64,000 nucleotides of DNA from Medicago truncatula (taxonomy: Eukaryota > Streptophyta > Magnoliopsida > Fabales > Fabaceae): positions 1,069,001 through 1,133,000 of the forward strand of contig NC_053047.1 in the NCBI RefSeq assembly GCF_003473485.1, read 5' to 3'. The translations under genes and the position numbers were made by a program. The notes beneath the pieces are model-generated. The model made no database searches, was not told the DNA's origin, and saw only the letters and a list, made by a program, of their open reading frames with translations. Below, piece after piece: positions 34,363-47,459 of the stretch (positions are counted from its first letter, which is position 1; each line of letters begins with the position of its first letter).

Positions 34363-36996
34363 CTGCATGTATGTAGTGGACAAAAAAAATTGAGCATATT
34401 CTGCATGAAAGCTATATATGGAAAAAAAACTGAACTTTGTAAGTCGGTTCTCATATAATCGACTTAAAAAGTCATGCCTTAAGACGGTTGTTAAATCCGA
34501 CTTACAAAGCAAAAATCTTCTTATGACGGAGGCTATTAGGTTGGATATGTACCTGACTTAAGACGTCCTTTTTAACCGACTTAAAAATGATGCCTTAAGA
34601 CGGTTGCTAAACCCAACTTACAAAGCAAAAACTTCTTATGACGAGAGCTATTAGATCGGACACGCGCTCGACTTAAAAGATTTTTTTTGTACTAGTGTGA
34701 ACAAAACCTGCAAAAAAAAAAAAATCATTTTCTTTATTTTGTTTTTTGCATGGAGTGAATTGCAGAGAATGATTGAACTAAGCATGCAATTGTTCAAATC
34801 ATGGAGTGATTGTCCTAAAAATTATTTATGAAAAAGAATTAGTGAATGTTTTCATAAAGTATTATTAAATATTGCCGAAAAATATGCAACATAAATAGGG
34901 ATATAATGGTAAAGAAATAATTAATGTATATTGAAATTTGAAAGGTGTCTTACAAAAATAGATAAAAAAAAAGCACAATATGGAGGTAGTATTTTATAGT
35001 GAACTCATTATAAGAAATGCGATAAATTAAGTGCGAAAAGACAAACACGACGCATAGATACAATTAAGAGATATTCAATTATTTTATTATTATTAATGTC
35101 GTCTAGTGATTACTGTAAAAAGGTATTCACCTATATATATGTGCTAAAAAGGTATTGGAGGATTTACAATGATTGATTTTGATTACCAACAAAGGGTAAT
35201 ATACTCAAACGTGATTTTAATGAATTGAACAAATTAGATGTTGTGTGCTCCCAAACAACATCTTCTTTTTTTAAGGTTTGGACGAAAGTAGTTAGGTGGT
35301 TGGGTTTTTGTGGTGTTTTTATCAAATAATAGCTTGATATATGCAAAGAAATTTCTCAGTTTGGTATCAAGTGGTAGACAAAGGCATGAATGCATCAAAT
35401 CCATTTGATTATCTTGCATTTGGTCTAGAGATTCATAAATAATTTGTTTTTTTACGGCATGAAATTAATGAAGGAACAATCATCGTTGTGGTAATTAAAC
35501 CTCTTATCTTGGGCATTGATTAAATCCAAAAAAAATAACTTCTATTTTAATCTTTATCATTGGAACTTCCAACCCCTTTTTCATTGGGTTATAATGTCGG
35601 TTAAGATTTATTGTATTTTAATTCGTGTGTAAACGACATAATTAGATTGTCTCATAGCAAAATTCTAAAGTTTGGATGTTGTTGTAAAAGAGCTTGACAA
35701 TCAGATATGATACAACCAAACTCCACTTGGTTGGTCTTCCTATCGACTATGCTATCAATCACCAAGTTTACAATCTAGTTCTATAAACACCTTTGATAAG
35801 CCTAATCTACCAAGCCAAGAAATAGCATTACGTAGTCCTATATTGCTTCCACTTCTTGAGGAGGGGAGCTGCCTTCATGCCAACATGTTACTGCCATTAA
35901 GAAATGGCGCCTAGAGTTTCAAATACACATACTAATACCAAAACACCTTTGCACCTCAAACATTGCCACATCTAAATTGCATTTCACGAAATCCTCTTTT
36001 GGTGGTTGCTAATTGCTTCTATATGTTGATGTAATAATAATAATAACAATAACAATAACAATAACAACAACAATAATAATAATAATAATAATAAACAATA
36101 CTACTTCCATCCCTAATTATAGGGTCATTATGAGAAAAACACGGAAATTAAAAAAGTTGATTGTTGAATTAATTTATGAAAGAGAATTAGTGGATGTTTT
36201 CATAGAGTATTTATTAAATATTGCAGAAAAATATGCAACATAAATAGGGATACAATGGTAAAGAATTAATTAATGTACATTGAAATTTGAAAGGGGTCTA
36301 ATAAAAATAGATAAAAAAAAAACATATATAGTCTTATAATTAGGGACGGATGTAGTATTTTATAGTGAAATCTTTATCAAAATGCGATAAAAATGGCCTA
36401 TGGAAAGAGGAAGATTGCATATTTACCTTGTTAGAGTCAGATGCACAAAATCCACATTTTGGTGAAGCCTTTAAACACGTTGTGCAGTCCCATCCGCCAC
36501 GAGAAGGAGTAAAAGCAGGACAGGTGTTGTTGAAACGATAAGTTTCTATTTCACTTATCATTGGAGAATGAGTTTCGGTTTGTCGGAAAGTGACAGTAAG
36601 AAGCACAAGTGATAAGACAACTCCAAACAAACTAATCAAAGCTAGCTTCTTTCTCCCGGTTTTATCAATGAAATATATGCTTATAAGCGAACCAAACGTA
36701 TTCAACCCAGCAGTGATAAGAGACAGAAGCATTGCGGTTTGATTAGATGCAAAACCAGCTAGTTGAACAATAGTTGGGCTGAAGTACATTACGGTATTGA
36801 TTCCTACAAATTGTTGGAATATTTGAAGGCCCATTCCTGCATACAAACCTCTTCTCACACTTGTAGTTTTTAAAAGTGTCATCATACTTATCTTTTCTGA
36901 AGATTCAGCTTCCTTCAATTCCATTGCAACTGATTCCTGTAAAGCCTGAATTTCAGCATCAACTTCTTCTGCTGGGTAAATCTTTCTCAGAATTGC
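34359..36996. repeat. Array unit 4 (2638 bp)
   Basis: Orphan NCR promoter box from 35019; transporter exon copy 36427-37000. First unit with acggcatg (at about 35454) and with the shorter microsatellite. Confidence 0.95.
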
Positions 36997-37000
36997 TTTT
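36427..37000 (-). pseudogene. Inositol-transporter exon fragment, array copy 4
   Basis: GINTV form, otherwise as copy 1. Confidence 0.88.
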
Positions 37001-39634
37001 CTGCATGTATGTAGTGGACAAAAAAAATTGAGCATATTCTGCATGAAAGCTATATATGGAAAAAAAACTGAACTTTGTAAGTCGGTTCTCATATAATCGA
37101 CTTAAAAAGTCATGCCTTAAGACGGTTGTTAAATCCGACTTACAAAGCAAAAATCTTCTTATGACGGAGGCTATTAGGTTGGATATGTACCTGACTTAAG
37201 ACGTCCTTTTTAACCGACTTAAAAATGATGCCTTAAGACGGTTGCTAAACCCAACTTACAAAGCAAAAACTTCTTATGACGAGAGCTATTAGATCGGACA
37301 CGCGCTCGACTTAAAAGATTTTTTTTGTACTAGTGTGAACAAAACCTGCAAAAAAAAAAAAATCATTTTCTTTATTTTGTTTTTTGCATGGAGTGAATTG
37401 CAGAGAATGATTGAACTAAGCATGCAATTGTTCAAATCATGGAGTGATTGTCCTAAAAATTATTTATGAAAAAGAATTAGTGAATGTTTTCATAAAGTAT
37501 TATTAAATATTGCCGAAAAATATGCAACATAAATAGGGATATAATGGTAAAGAAATAATTAATGTATATTGAAATTTGAAAGGTGTCTTACAAAAATAGA
37601 TAAAAAAAAAGCACAATATGGAGGTAGTATTTTATAGTGAACTCATTATAAGAAATGCGATAAATTAAGTGCGAAAAGACAAACACGACGCATAGATACA
37701 ATTAAGAGATATTCAATTATTTTATTATTATTAATGTCGTCTAGTGATTACTGTAAAAAGGTATTCACCTATATATATGTGCTAAAAAGGTATTGGAGGA
37801 TTTACAATGATTGATTTTGATTACCAACAAAGGGTAATATACTCAAACGTGATTTTAATGAATTGAACAAATTAGATGTTGTGTGCTCCCAAACAACATC
37901 TTCTTTTTTTAAGGTTTGGACGAAAGTAGTTAGGTGGTTGGGTTTTTGTGGTGTTTTTATCAAATAATAGCTTGATATATGCAAAGAAATTTCTCAGTTT
38001 GGTATCAAGTGGTAGACAAAGGCATGAATGCATCAAATCCATTTGATTATCTTGCATTTGGTCTAGAGATTCATAAATAATTTGTTTTTTTACGGCATGA
38101 AATTAATGAAGGAACAATCATCGTTGTGGTAATTAAACCTCTTATCTTGGGCATTGATTAAATCCAAAAAAAATAACTTCTATTTTAATCTTTATCATTG
38201 GAACTTCCAACCCCTTTTTCATTGGGTTATAATGTCGGTTAAGATTTATTGTATTTTAATTCGTGTGTAAACGACATAATTAGATTGTCTCATAGCAAAA
38301 TTCTAAAGTTTGGATGTTGTTGTAAAAGAGCTTGACAATCAGATATGATACAACCAAACTCCACTTGGTTGGTCTTCCTATCGACTATGCTATCAATCAC
38401 CAAGTTTACAATCTAGTTCTATAAACACCTTTGATAAGCCTAATCTACCAAGCCAAGAAATAGCATTACGTAGTCCTATATTGCTTCCACTTCTTGAGGA
38501 GGGGAGCTGCCTTCATGCCAACATGTTACTGCCATTAAGAAATGGCGCCTAGAGTTTCAAATACACATACTAATACCAAAACACCTTTGCACCTCAAACA
38601 TTGCCACATCTAAATTGCATTTCACGAAATCCTCTTTTGGTGGTTGCTAATTGCTTCTATATGTTGATGTAATAATAATAATAACAATAACAATAACAAT
38701 AACAACAACAATAATAATAATAATAATAATAAACAATACTACTTCCATCCCTAATTATAGGGTCATTATGAGAAAAACACGGAAATTAAAAAAGTTGATT
38801 GTTGAATTAATTTATGAAAGAGAATTAGTGGATGTTTTCATAGAGTATTTATTAAATATTGCAGAAAAATATGCAACATAAATAGGGATACAATGGTAAA
38901 GAATTAATTAATGTACATTGAAATTTGAAAGGGGTCTAATAAAAATAGATAAAAAAAAAACATATATAGTCTTATAATTAGGGACGGATGTAGTATTTTA
39001 TAGTGAAATCTTTATCAAAATGCGATAAAAATGGCCTATGGAAAGAGGAAGATTGCATATTTACCTTGTTAGAGTCAGATGCACAAAATCCACATTTTGG
39101 TGAAGCCTTTAAACACGTTGTGCAGTCCCATCCGCCACGAGAAGGAGTAAAAGCAGGACAGGTGTTGTTGAAACGATAAGTTTCTATTTCACTTATCATT
39201 GGAGAATGAGTTTCGGTTTGTCGGAAAGTGACAGTAAGAAGCACAAGTGATAAGACAACTCCAAACAAACTAATCAAAGCTAGCTTCTTTCTCCCGGTTT
39301 TATCAATGAAATATATGCTTATAAGCGAACCAAACGTATTCAACCCAGCAGTGATAAGAGACAGAAGCATTGCGGTTTGATTAGATGCAAAACCAGCTAG
39401 TTGAACAATAGTTGGGCTGAAGTACATTACGGTATTGATTCCTACAAATTGTTGGAATATTTGAAGGCCCATTCCTGCATACAAACCTCTTCTCACACTT
39501 GTAGTTTTTAAAAGTGTCATCATACTTATCTTTTCTGAAGATTCAGCTTCCTTCAATTCCATTGCAACTGATTCCTGTAAAGCCTGAATTTCAGCATCAA
39601 CTTCTTCTGCTGGGTAAATCTTTCTCAGAATTGC
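36997..39634. repeat. Array unit 5 (2638 bp)
   Basis: Orphan NCR promoter box from 37657; transporter exon copy 39065-39638. Same length as units 4 and 6. Confidence 0.95.
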
Positions 39635-39638
39635 TTTT
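39065..39638 (-). pseudogene. Inositol-transporter exon fragment, array copy 5
   Basis: GINTV form, otherwise as copy 1. Confidence 0.88.
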
Positions 39639-42272
39639 CTGCATGTATGTAGTGGACAAAAAAAATTGAGCATATTCTGCATGAAAGCTATATATGGAAA
39701 AAAAACTGAACTTTGTAAGTCGGTTCTCATATAATCGACTTAAAAAGTCATGCCTTAAGACGGTTGTTAAATCCGACTTACAAAGCAAAAATCTTCTTAT
39801 GACGGAGGCTATTAGGTTGGATATGTACCTGACTTAAGACGTCCTTTTTAACCGACTTAAAAATGATGCCTTAAGACGGTTGCTAAACCCAACTTACAAA
39901 GCAAAAACTTCTTATGACGAGAGCTATTAGATCGGACACGCGCTCGACTTAAAAGATTTTTTTTGTACTAGTGTGAACAAAACCTGCAAAAAAAAAAAAA
40001 TCATTTTCTTTATTTTGTTTTTTGCATGGAGTGAATTGCAGAGAATGATTGAACTAAGCATGCAATTGTTCAAATCATGGAGTGATTGTCCTAAAAATTA
40101 TTTATGAAAAAGAATTAGTGAATGTTTTCATAAAGTATTATTAAATATTGCCGAAAAATATGCAACATAAATAGGGATATAATGGTAAAGAAATAATTAA
40201 TGTATATTGAAATTTGAAAGGTGTCTTACAAAAATAGATAAAAAAAAAGCACAATATGGAGGTAGTATTTTATAGTGAACTCATTATAAGAAATGCGATA
40301 AATTAAGTGCGAAAAGACAAACACGACGCATAGATACAATTAAGAGATATTCAATTATTTTATTATTATTAATGTCGTCTAGTGATTACTGTAAAAAGGT
40401 ATTCACCTATATATATGTGCTAAAAAGGTATTGGAGGATTTACAATGATTGATTTTGATTACCAACAAAGGGTAATATACTCAAACGTGATTTTAATGAA
40501 TTGAACAAATTAGATGTTGTGTGCTCCCAAACAACATCTTCTTTTTTTAAGGTTTGGACGAAAGTAGTTAGGTGGTTGGGTTTTTGTGGTGTTTTTATCA
40601 AATAATAGCTTGATATATGCAAAGAAATTTCTCAGTTTGGTATCAAGTGGTAGACAAAGGCATGAATGCATCAAATCCATTTGATTATCTTGCATTTGGT
40701 CTAGAGATTCATAAATAATTTGTTTTTTTACGGCATGAAATTAATGAAGGAACAATCATCGTTGTGGTAATTAAACCTCTTATCTTGGGCATTGATTAAA
40801 TCCAAAAAAAATAACTTCTATTTTAATCTTTATCATTGGAACTTCCAACCCCTTTTTCATTGGGTTATAATGTCGGTTAAGATTTATTGTATTTTAATTC
40901 GTGTGTAAACGACATAATTAGATTGTCTCATAGCAAAATTCTAAAGTTTGGATGTTGTTGTAAAAGAGCTTGACAATCAGATATGATACAACCAAACTCC
41001 ACTTGGTTGGTCTTCCTATCGACTATGCTATCAATCACCAAGTTTACAATCTAGTTCTATAAACACCTTTGATAAGCCTAATCTACCAAGCCAAGAAATA
41101 GCATTACGTAGTCCTATATTGCTTCCACTTCTTGAGGAGGGGAGCTGCCTTCATGCCAACATGTTACTGCCATTAAGAAATGGCGCCTAGAGTTTCAAAT
41201 ACACATACTAATACCAAAACACCTTTGCACCTCAAACATTGCCACATCTAAATTGCATTTCACGAAATCCTCTTTTGGTGGTTGCTAATTGCTTCTATAT
41301 GTTGATGTAATAATAATAATAACAATAACAATAACAATAACAACAACAATAATAATAATAATAATAATAAACAATACTACTTCCATCCCTAATTATAGGG
41401 TCATTATGAGAAAAACACGGAAATTAAAAAAGTTGATTGTTGAATTAATTTATGAAAGAGAATTAGTGGATGTTTTCATAGAGTATTTATTAAATATTGC
41501 AGAAAAATATGCAACATAAATAGGGATACAATGGTAAAGAATTAATTAATGTACATTGAAATTTGAAAGGGGTCTAATAAAAATAGATAAAAAAAAAACA
41601 TATATAGTCTTATAATTAGGGACGGATGTAGTATTTTATAGTGAAATCTTTATCAAAATGCGATAAAAATGGCCTATGGAAAGAGGAAGATTGCATATTT
41701 ACCTTGTTAGAGTCAGATGCACAAAATCCACATTTTGGTGAAGCCTTTAAACACGTTGTGCAGTCCCATCCGCCACGAGAAGGAGTAAAAGCAGGACAGG
41801 TGTTGTTGAAACGATAAGTTTCTATTTCACTTATCATTGGAGAATGAGTTTCGGTTTGTCGGAAAGTGACAGTAAGAAGCACAAGTGATAAGACAACTCC
41901 AAACAAACTAATCAAAGCTAGCTTCTTTCTCCCGGTTTTATCAATGAAATATATGCTTATAAGCGAACCAAACGTATTCAACCCAGCAGTGATAAGAGAC
42001 AGAAGCATTGCGGTTTGATTAGATGCAAAACCAGCTAGTTGAACAATAGTTGGGCTGAAGTACATTACGGTATTGATTCCTACAAATTGTTGGAATATTT
42101 GAAGGCCCATTCCTGCATACAAACCTCTTCTCACACTTGTAGTTTTTAAAAGTGTCATCATACTTATCTTTTCTGAAGATTCAGCTTCCTTCAATTCCAT
42201 TGCAACTGATTCCTGTAAAGCCTGAATTTCAGCATCAACTTCTTCTGCTGGGTAAATCTTTCTCAGAATTGC
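39635..42272. repeat. Array unit 6 (2638 bp)
   Basis: Orphan NCR promoter box from 40295; transporter exon copy 41703-42276. Confidence 0.95.
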
Positions 42273-42276
42273 TTTT
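41703..42276 (-). pseudogene. Inositol-transporter exon fragment, array copy 6
   Basis: GINTV form, otherwise as copy 1. Confidence 0.88.
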
Positions 42277-44908
42277 CTGCATGTATGTAGTGGACAAAAA
42301 AAATTGAGCATATTCTGCATGAAAGCTATATATGGAAAAAAAACTGAACTTTGTAAGTCGGTTCTCATATAATCGACTTAAAAAGTCATGCCTTAAGACG
42401 GTTGTTAAATCCGACTTACAAAGCAAAAATCTTCTTATGACGGAGGCTATTAGGTTGGATATGTACCTGACTTAAGACGTCCTTTTTAACCGACTTAAAA
42501 ATGATGCCTTAAGACGGTTGCTAAACCCAACTTACAAAGCAAAAACTTCTTATGACGAGAGCTATTAGATCGGACACGCGCTCGACTTAAAAGATTTTTT
42601 TTGTACTAGTGTGAACAAAACCTGCAAAAAAAAAAAATCATTTTCTTTATTTTGTTTTTTGCATGGAGTGAATTGCAGAGAATGATTGAACTAAGCATGC
42701 AATTGTTCAAATCATGGAGTGATTGTCCTAAAAATTATTTATGAAAAAGAATTAGTGAATGTTTTCATAAAGTATTATTAAATATTGCCGAAAAATATGC
42801 AACATAAATAGGGATATAATGGTAAAGAAATAATTAATGTATATTGAAATTTGAAAGGTGTCTTACAAAAATAGATAAAAAAAAAGCACAATATGGAGGT
42901 AGTATTTTATAGTGAACTCATTATAAGAAATGCGATAAATTAAGTGCGAAAAGACAAACACGACGCATAGATACAATTAAGAGATATTCAATTATTTTAT
43001 TATTATTAATGTCGTCTAGTGATTACTGTAAAAGGTATTCACCTATATATATGTGCTAAAAAGGTATTGGAGGATTTACAATGATTGATTTTGATTACCA
43101 ACAAAGGGTAATATACTCAAACGTGATTTTAATGAATTGAACAAATTAGATGTTGTGTGCTCCCAAACAACATCTTCTTTTTTTAAGGTTTGGACGAAAG
43201 TAGTTAGGTGGTTGGGTTTTTGTGGTGTTTTTATCAAATAATAGCTTGATATATGCAAAGAAATTTCTCAGTTTGGTATCAAGTGGTAGACAAAGGCATG
43301 AATGCATCAAATCCATTTGATTATCTTGCATTTGGTCTAGAGATTCATAAATAATTTGTTTTTTTACGGCATGAAATTAATGAAGGAACAATCATCGTTG
43401 TGGTAATTAAACCTCTTATCTTGGGCATTGATTAAATCCAAAAAAAATAACTTCTATTTTAATCTTTATCATTGGAACTTCCAACCCCTTTTTCATTGGG
43501 TTATAATGTCGGTTAAGATTTATTGTATTTTAATTCGTGTGTAAACGACATAATTAGATTGTCTCATAGCAAAATTCTAAAGTTTGGATGTTGTTGTAAA
43601 AGAGCTTGACAATCAGATATGATACAACCAAACTCCACTTGGTTGGTCTTCCTATCGACTATGCTATCAATCACCAAGTTTACAATCTAGTTCTATAAAC
43701 ACCTTTGATAAGCCTAATCTACCAAGCCAAGAAATAGCATTACGTAGTCCTATATTGCTTCCACTTCTTGAGGAGGGGAGCTGCCTTCATGCCAACATGT
43801 TACTGCCATTAAGAAATGGCGCCTAGAGTTTCAAATACACATACTAATACCAAAACACCTTTGCACCTCAAACATTGCCACATCTAAATTGCATTTCACG
43901 AAATCCTCTTTTGGTGGTTGCTAATTGCTTCTATATGTTGATGTAATAATAATAATAACAATAACAATAACAATAACAACAACAATAATAATAATAATAA
44001 TAATAAACAATACTACTTCCATCCCTAATTATAGGGTCATTATGAGAAAAACACGGAAATTAAAAAAGTTGATTGTTGAATTAATTTATGAAAGAGAATT
44101 AGTGGATGTTTTCATAGAGTATTTATTAAATATTGCAGAAAAATATGCAACATAAATAGGGATACAATGGTAAAGAATTAATTAATGTACATTGAAATTT
44201 GAAAGGGGTCTAATAAAAATAGATAAAAAAAAAACATATATAGTCTTATAATTAGGGACGGATGTAGTATTTTATAGTGAAATCTTTATCAAAATGCGAT
44301 AAAAATGGCCTATGGAAAGAGGAAGATTGCATATTTACCTTGTTAGAGTCAGATGCACAAAATCCACATTTTGGTGAAGCCTTTAAACACGTTGTGCAGT
44401 CCCATCCGCCACGAGAAGGAGTAAAAGCAGGACAGGTGTTGTTGAAACGATAAGTTTCTATTTCACTTATCATTGGAGAATGAGTTTCGGTTTGTCGGAA
44501 AGTGACAGTAAGAAGCACAAGTGATAAGACAACTCCAAACAAACTAATCAAAGCTAGCTTCTTTCTCCCGGTTTTATCAATGAAATATATGCTTATAAGC
44601 GAACCAAACGTATTCAACCCAGCAGTGATAAGAGACAGAAGCATTGCGGTTTGATTAGATGCAAAACCAGCTAGTTGAACAATAGTTGGGCTGAAGTACA
44701 TTACGGTATTGATTCCTACAAATTGTTGGAATATTTGAAGGCCCATTCCTGCATACAAACCTCTTCTCACACTTGTAGTTTTTAAAAGTGTCATCATACT
44801 TATCTTTTCTGAAGATTCAGCTTCCTTCAATTCCATTGCAACTGATTCCTGTAAAGCCTGAATTTCAGCATCAACTTCTTCTGCTGGGTAAATCTTTCTC
44901 AGAATTGC
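42273..44908. repeat. Array unit 7 (2636 bp)
   Basis: Orphan NCR promoter box from 42932; transporter exon copy 44339-44912. Differs from unit 6 by single-base homopolymer lengths (for example gtaaaaggtattc at about 43028 with one A fewer). Confidence 0.95.
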
Positions 44909-44912
44909 TTTT
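44339..44912 (-). pseudogene. Inositol-transporter exon fragment, array copy 7 (last)
   Basis: GINTV form. It is the last transporter filler; the next A-segment continues into the NCR promoter at 46945. Confidence 0.88.
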
Positions 44913-46945
44913 CTGCATGTATGTAGTGGACAAAAAAAATTGAGCATATTCTGCATGAAAGCTATATATGGAAAAAAAACTGAACTTTGTAAGTCGGTTC
45001 TCATATAATCGACTTAAAAAGTCATGCCTTAAGACGGTTGTTAAATCCGACTTACAAAGCAAAAATCTTCTTATGACGGAGGCTATTAGGTTGGATATGT
45101 ACCTGACTTAAGACGTCCTTTTTAACCGACTTAAAAATGATGCCTTAAGACGGTTGCTAAACCCAACTTACAAAGCAAAAACTTCTTATGACGAGAGCTA
45201 TTAGATCGGACACGCGCTCGACTTAAAAGATTTTTTTTGTACTAGTGTGAACAAAACCTGCAAAAAAAAAAAAATCATTTTCTTTATTTTGTTTTTTGCA
45301 TGGAGTGAATTGCAGAGAATGATTGAACTAAGCATGCAATTGTTCAAATCATGGAGTGATTGTCCTAAAAATTATTTATGAAAAAGAATTAGTGAATGTT
45401 TTCATAAAGTATTATTAAATATTGCCGAAAAATATGCAACATAAATAGGGATATAATGGTAAAGAAATAATTAATGTATATTGAAATTTGAAAGGTGTCT
45501 TACAAAAATAGATAAAAAAAAAGCACAATATGGAGGTAGTATTTTATAGTGAACTCATTATAAGAAATGCGATAAATTAAGTGCGAAAAGACAAACACGA
45601 CGCATAGATACAATTAAGAGATATTCAATTATTTTATTATTATTAATGTCGTCTAGTGATTACTGTAAAAAGGTATTCACCTATATATATGTGCTAAAAA
45701 GGTATTGGAGGATTTACAATGATTGATTTTGATTACCAACAAAGGGTAATATACTCAAACGTGATTTTAATGAATTGAACAAATTAGATGTTGTGTGCTC
45801 CCAAACAACATCTTCTTTTTTTAAGGTTTGGACGAAAGTAGTTAGGTGGTTGGGTTTTTGTGGTGTTTTTATCAAATAATAGCTTGATATATGCAAAGAA
45901 ATTTCTCAGTTTGGTATCAAGTGGTAGACAAAGGCATGAATGCATCAAATCCATTTGATTATCTTGCATTTGGTCTAGAGATTCATAAATAATTTGTTTT
46001 TTTACGGCATGAAATTAATGAAGGAACAATCATCGTTGTGGTAATTAAACCTCTTATCTTGGGCATTGATTAAATCCAAAAAAAATAACTTCTATTTTAA
46101 TCTTTATCATTGGAACTTCCAACCCCTTTTTCATTGGGTTATAATGTCGGTTAAGATTTATTGTATTTTAATTCGTGTGTAAACGACATAATTAGATTGT
46201 CTCATAGCAAAATTCTAAAGTTTGGATGTTGTTGTAAAAGAGCTTGACAATCAGATATGATACAACCAAACTCCACTTGGTTGGTCTTCCTATCGACTAT
46301 GCTATCAATCACCAAGTTTACAATCTAGTTCTATAAACACCTTTGATAAGCCTAATCTACCAAGCCAAGAAATAGCATTACGTAGTCCTATATTGCTTCC
46401 ACTTCTTGAGGAGGGGAGCTGCCTTCATGCCAACATGTTACTGCCATTAAGAAATGGCGCCTAGAGTTTCAAATACACATACTAATACCAAAACACCTTT
46501 GCACCTCAAACATTGCCACATCTAAATTGCATTTCACGAAATCCTCTTTTGGTGGTTGCTAATTGCTTCTATATGTTGATGTAATAATAATAATAACAAT
46601 AACAATAACAATAACAATAACAACAACAATAATAATAATAATAATAAACAATACTACTTCCATCCCTAATTATAGGGTCATTATGAGAAAAACACGGAAA
46701 TTAAAAAAGTTGATTGTTGAATTAATTTATGAAAGAGAATTAGTGGATGTTTTCATAGAGTATTTATTAAATATTGCAGAAAAATATGCAACATAAATAG
46801 GGATACAATGGTAAAGAATTAATTAATGTACATTGAAATTTGAAAGGGGTCTAATAAAAATAGATAAAAAAAAAAACATATATAGTCTTATAATTAGGGA
46901 CGGATGTAGTATTTTATAGTGAAATCTTTATCAAAATGCGATAAA
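44909..46945. repeat. Array unit 8 (partial, no transporter filler)
   Basis: Orphan NCR promoter box from 45569. Homology with the other units stops within atgcgataaa at 46945. There the others switch to the filler (aatggcctatgg) and this one continues as NCR promoter (ttgagagcacgaaaagac). This marks the ancestral arrangement of the A-segment beside a real NCR gene. Confidence 0.93.
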
Positions 46946-47152
46946 TTGAGAGCACGAAAAGACAAACACGATTCATAGATATAATTAAGAGATAGTCAAT
47001 TATTTTATTATTTATTAATGTAGTCTAATGATTACGGTAAAAAGGTCGTCTATTGATTACGGTAAAAAGGTATTTGCCAGTATATAAGTGCTGAAAACTA
47101 GGAAATGATCAAAACAGTTTTCGATTTGTTACACATCTAAAGGAGAATAAAC
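46937..47152 (+). promoter_or_regulatory. Promoter of the 47-kb NCR gene
   Basis: Carries the conserved gcacgaaaagacaaacacga block (46952-46971), ataattaagagatagtcaat (46980-46999) and a TATA box tatataagtg at 47081, 72 bp before the ATG. A ~27-bp segment around gattacggtaaaaaggt is tandemly duplicated (about 47015-47070), which no sister promoter shows. Long conserved motifs upstream of NCR genes are known to go with nodule-specific expression; that this block is such a motif is inference from its conservation here. Confidence 0.75.
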
Positions 47153-47459
47153 ATGACTACAATTCTCAAGTTTGCTTACATTATGATCATATGTCTTTTC
47201 CTTTTCCTGCTTCATGTTGCAGCCCAAAAAGATTTAAGTACATTTTTTTCATCCTCTCAAAATTTATTCTTTATTTTATACACAATTTTTAATTCTGACA
47301 CTAGTTATATTATGGTTTACAGAAGTTTTTACCTGCCAGAGAGACGAGGATTGCAAAGTCGCGTGTGCCACATATGGTGGTGATCCATGGTGCTTTCGGA
47401 ATGTCTGTTTCTGCAAGCATTACAATGAAGGGGGGACACTGCATGCAGAATTACATTGA
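47153..47459 (+). CDS. NCR (nodule-specific cysteine-rich) peptide, 73 aa, two exons
   Basis: Exons 47153-47237 and 47323-47459; phase-1 intron of 85 bp with donor gtacat and acceptor tttacag. Exon 1 encodes the signal peptide (MTTILKFAYIMIICLFLFLL, then HVAAQ). Exon 2 encodes CQRDEDCKVACATYGGDPWC and then FRNVCFC, a C-x5-C-x3-C-x8-C-x4-C-x-C six-cysteine pattern typical of NCR peptides. A 15-residue tail with several His and Glu follows, longer than usual. The net charge of the mature part is about neutral. NCR peptides are secreted into the symbiosome, where they steer terminal differentiation of rhizobia. AATAAA signals follow at 47465. It sits directly to the right of the array and its promoter is intact. 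Length is normal for the family. Confidence 0.92.

Larger units (their letters stand above)
26434..46945. repeat. 20.5-kb tandem array, period about 2.64 kb, eight A-segments and seven transporter fillers
   Basis: Units start at 26434, 29073, 31715, 34359, 36997, 39635, 42273 and 44909; the last is partial, ending at 46945. Each unit contains, in order: CACTA right end; truncated MITE copy; orphan NCR promoter; LINE RT remnant (+); LINE RNase H remnant (-); AAT/AAC microsatellite; complete Stowaway-like MITE; first 30 bp of a second NCR upstream region; and a ~605-bp filler with an inositol-transporter exon (-). The filler is absent after the eighth A-segment, where the NCR promoter of the 47-kb gene continues. 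The units are almost identical: by eye they differ by a handful of substitutions and homopolymer or microsatellite lengths. The amplification is therefore very recent. Confidence 0.97.

Noticed and set aside
26434-46945. Array as centromeric satellite or CRISPR-like repeat
   Set aside because: The period is 2.64 kb with composite gene and transposon content and a single-copy ancestral junction at each end. It is a local tandem amplification.
47153-47383. Single-exon reading of the 47-kb NCR frame (76 codons)
   Set aside because: It reads through the intron. The spliced form gives the six-cysteine exon, and the splice sites match two sister genes.
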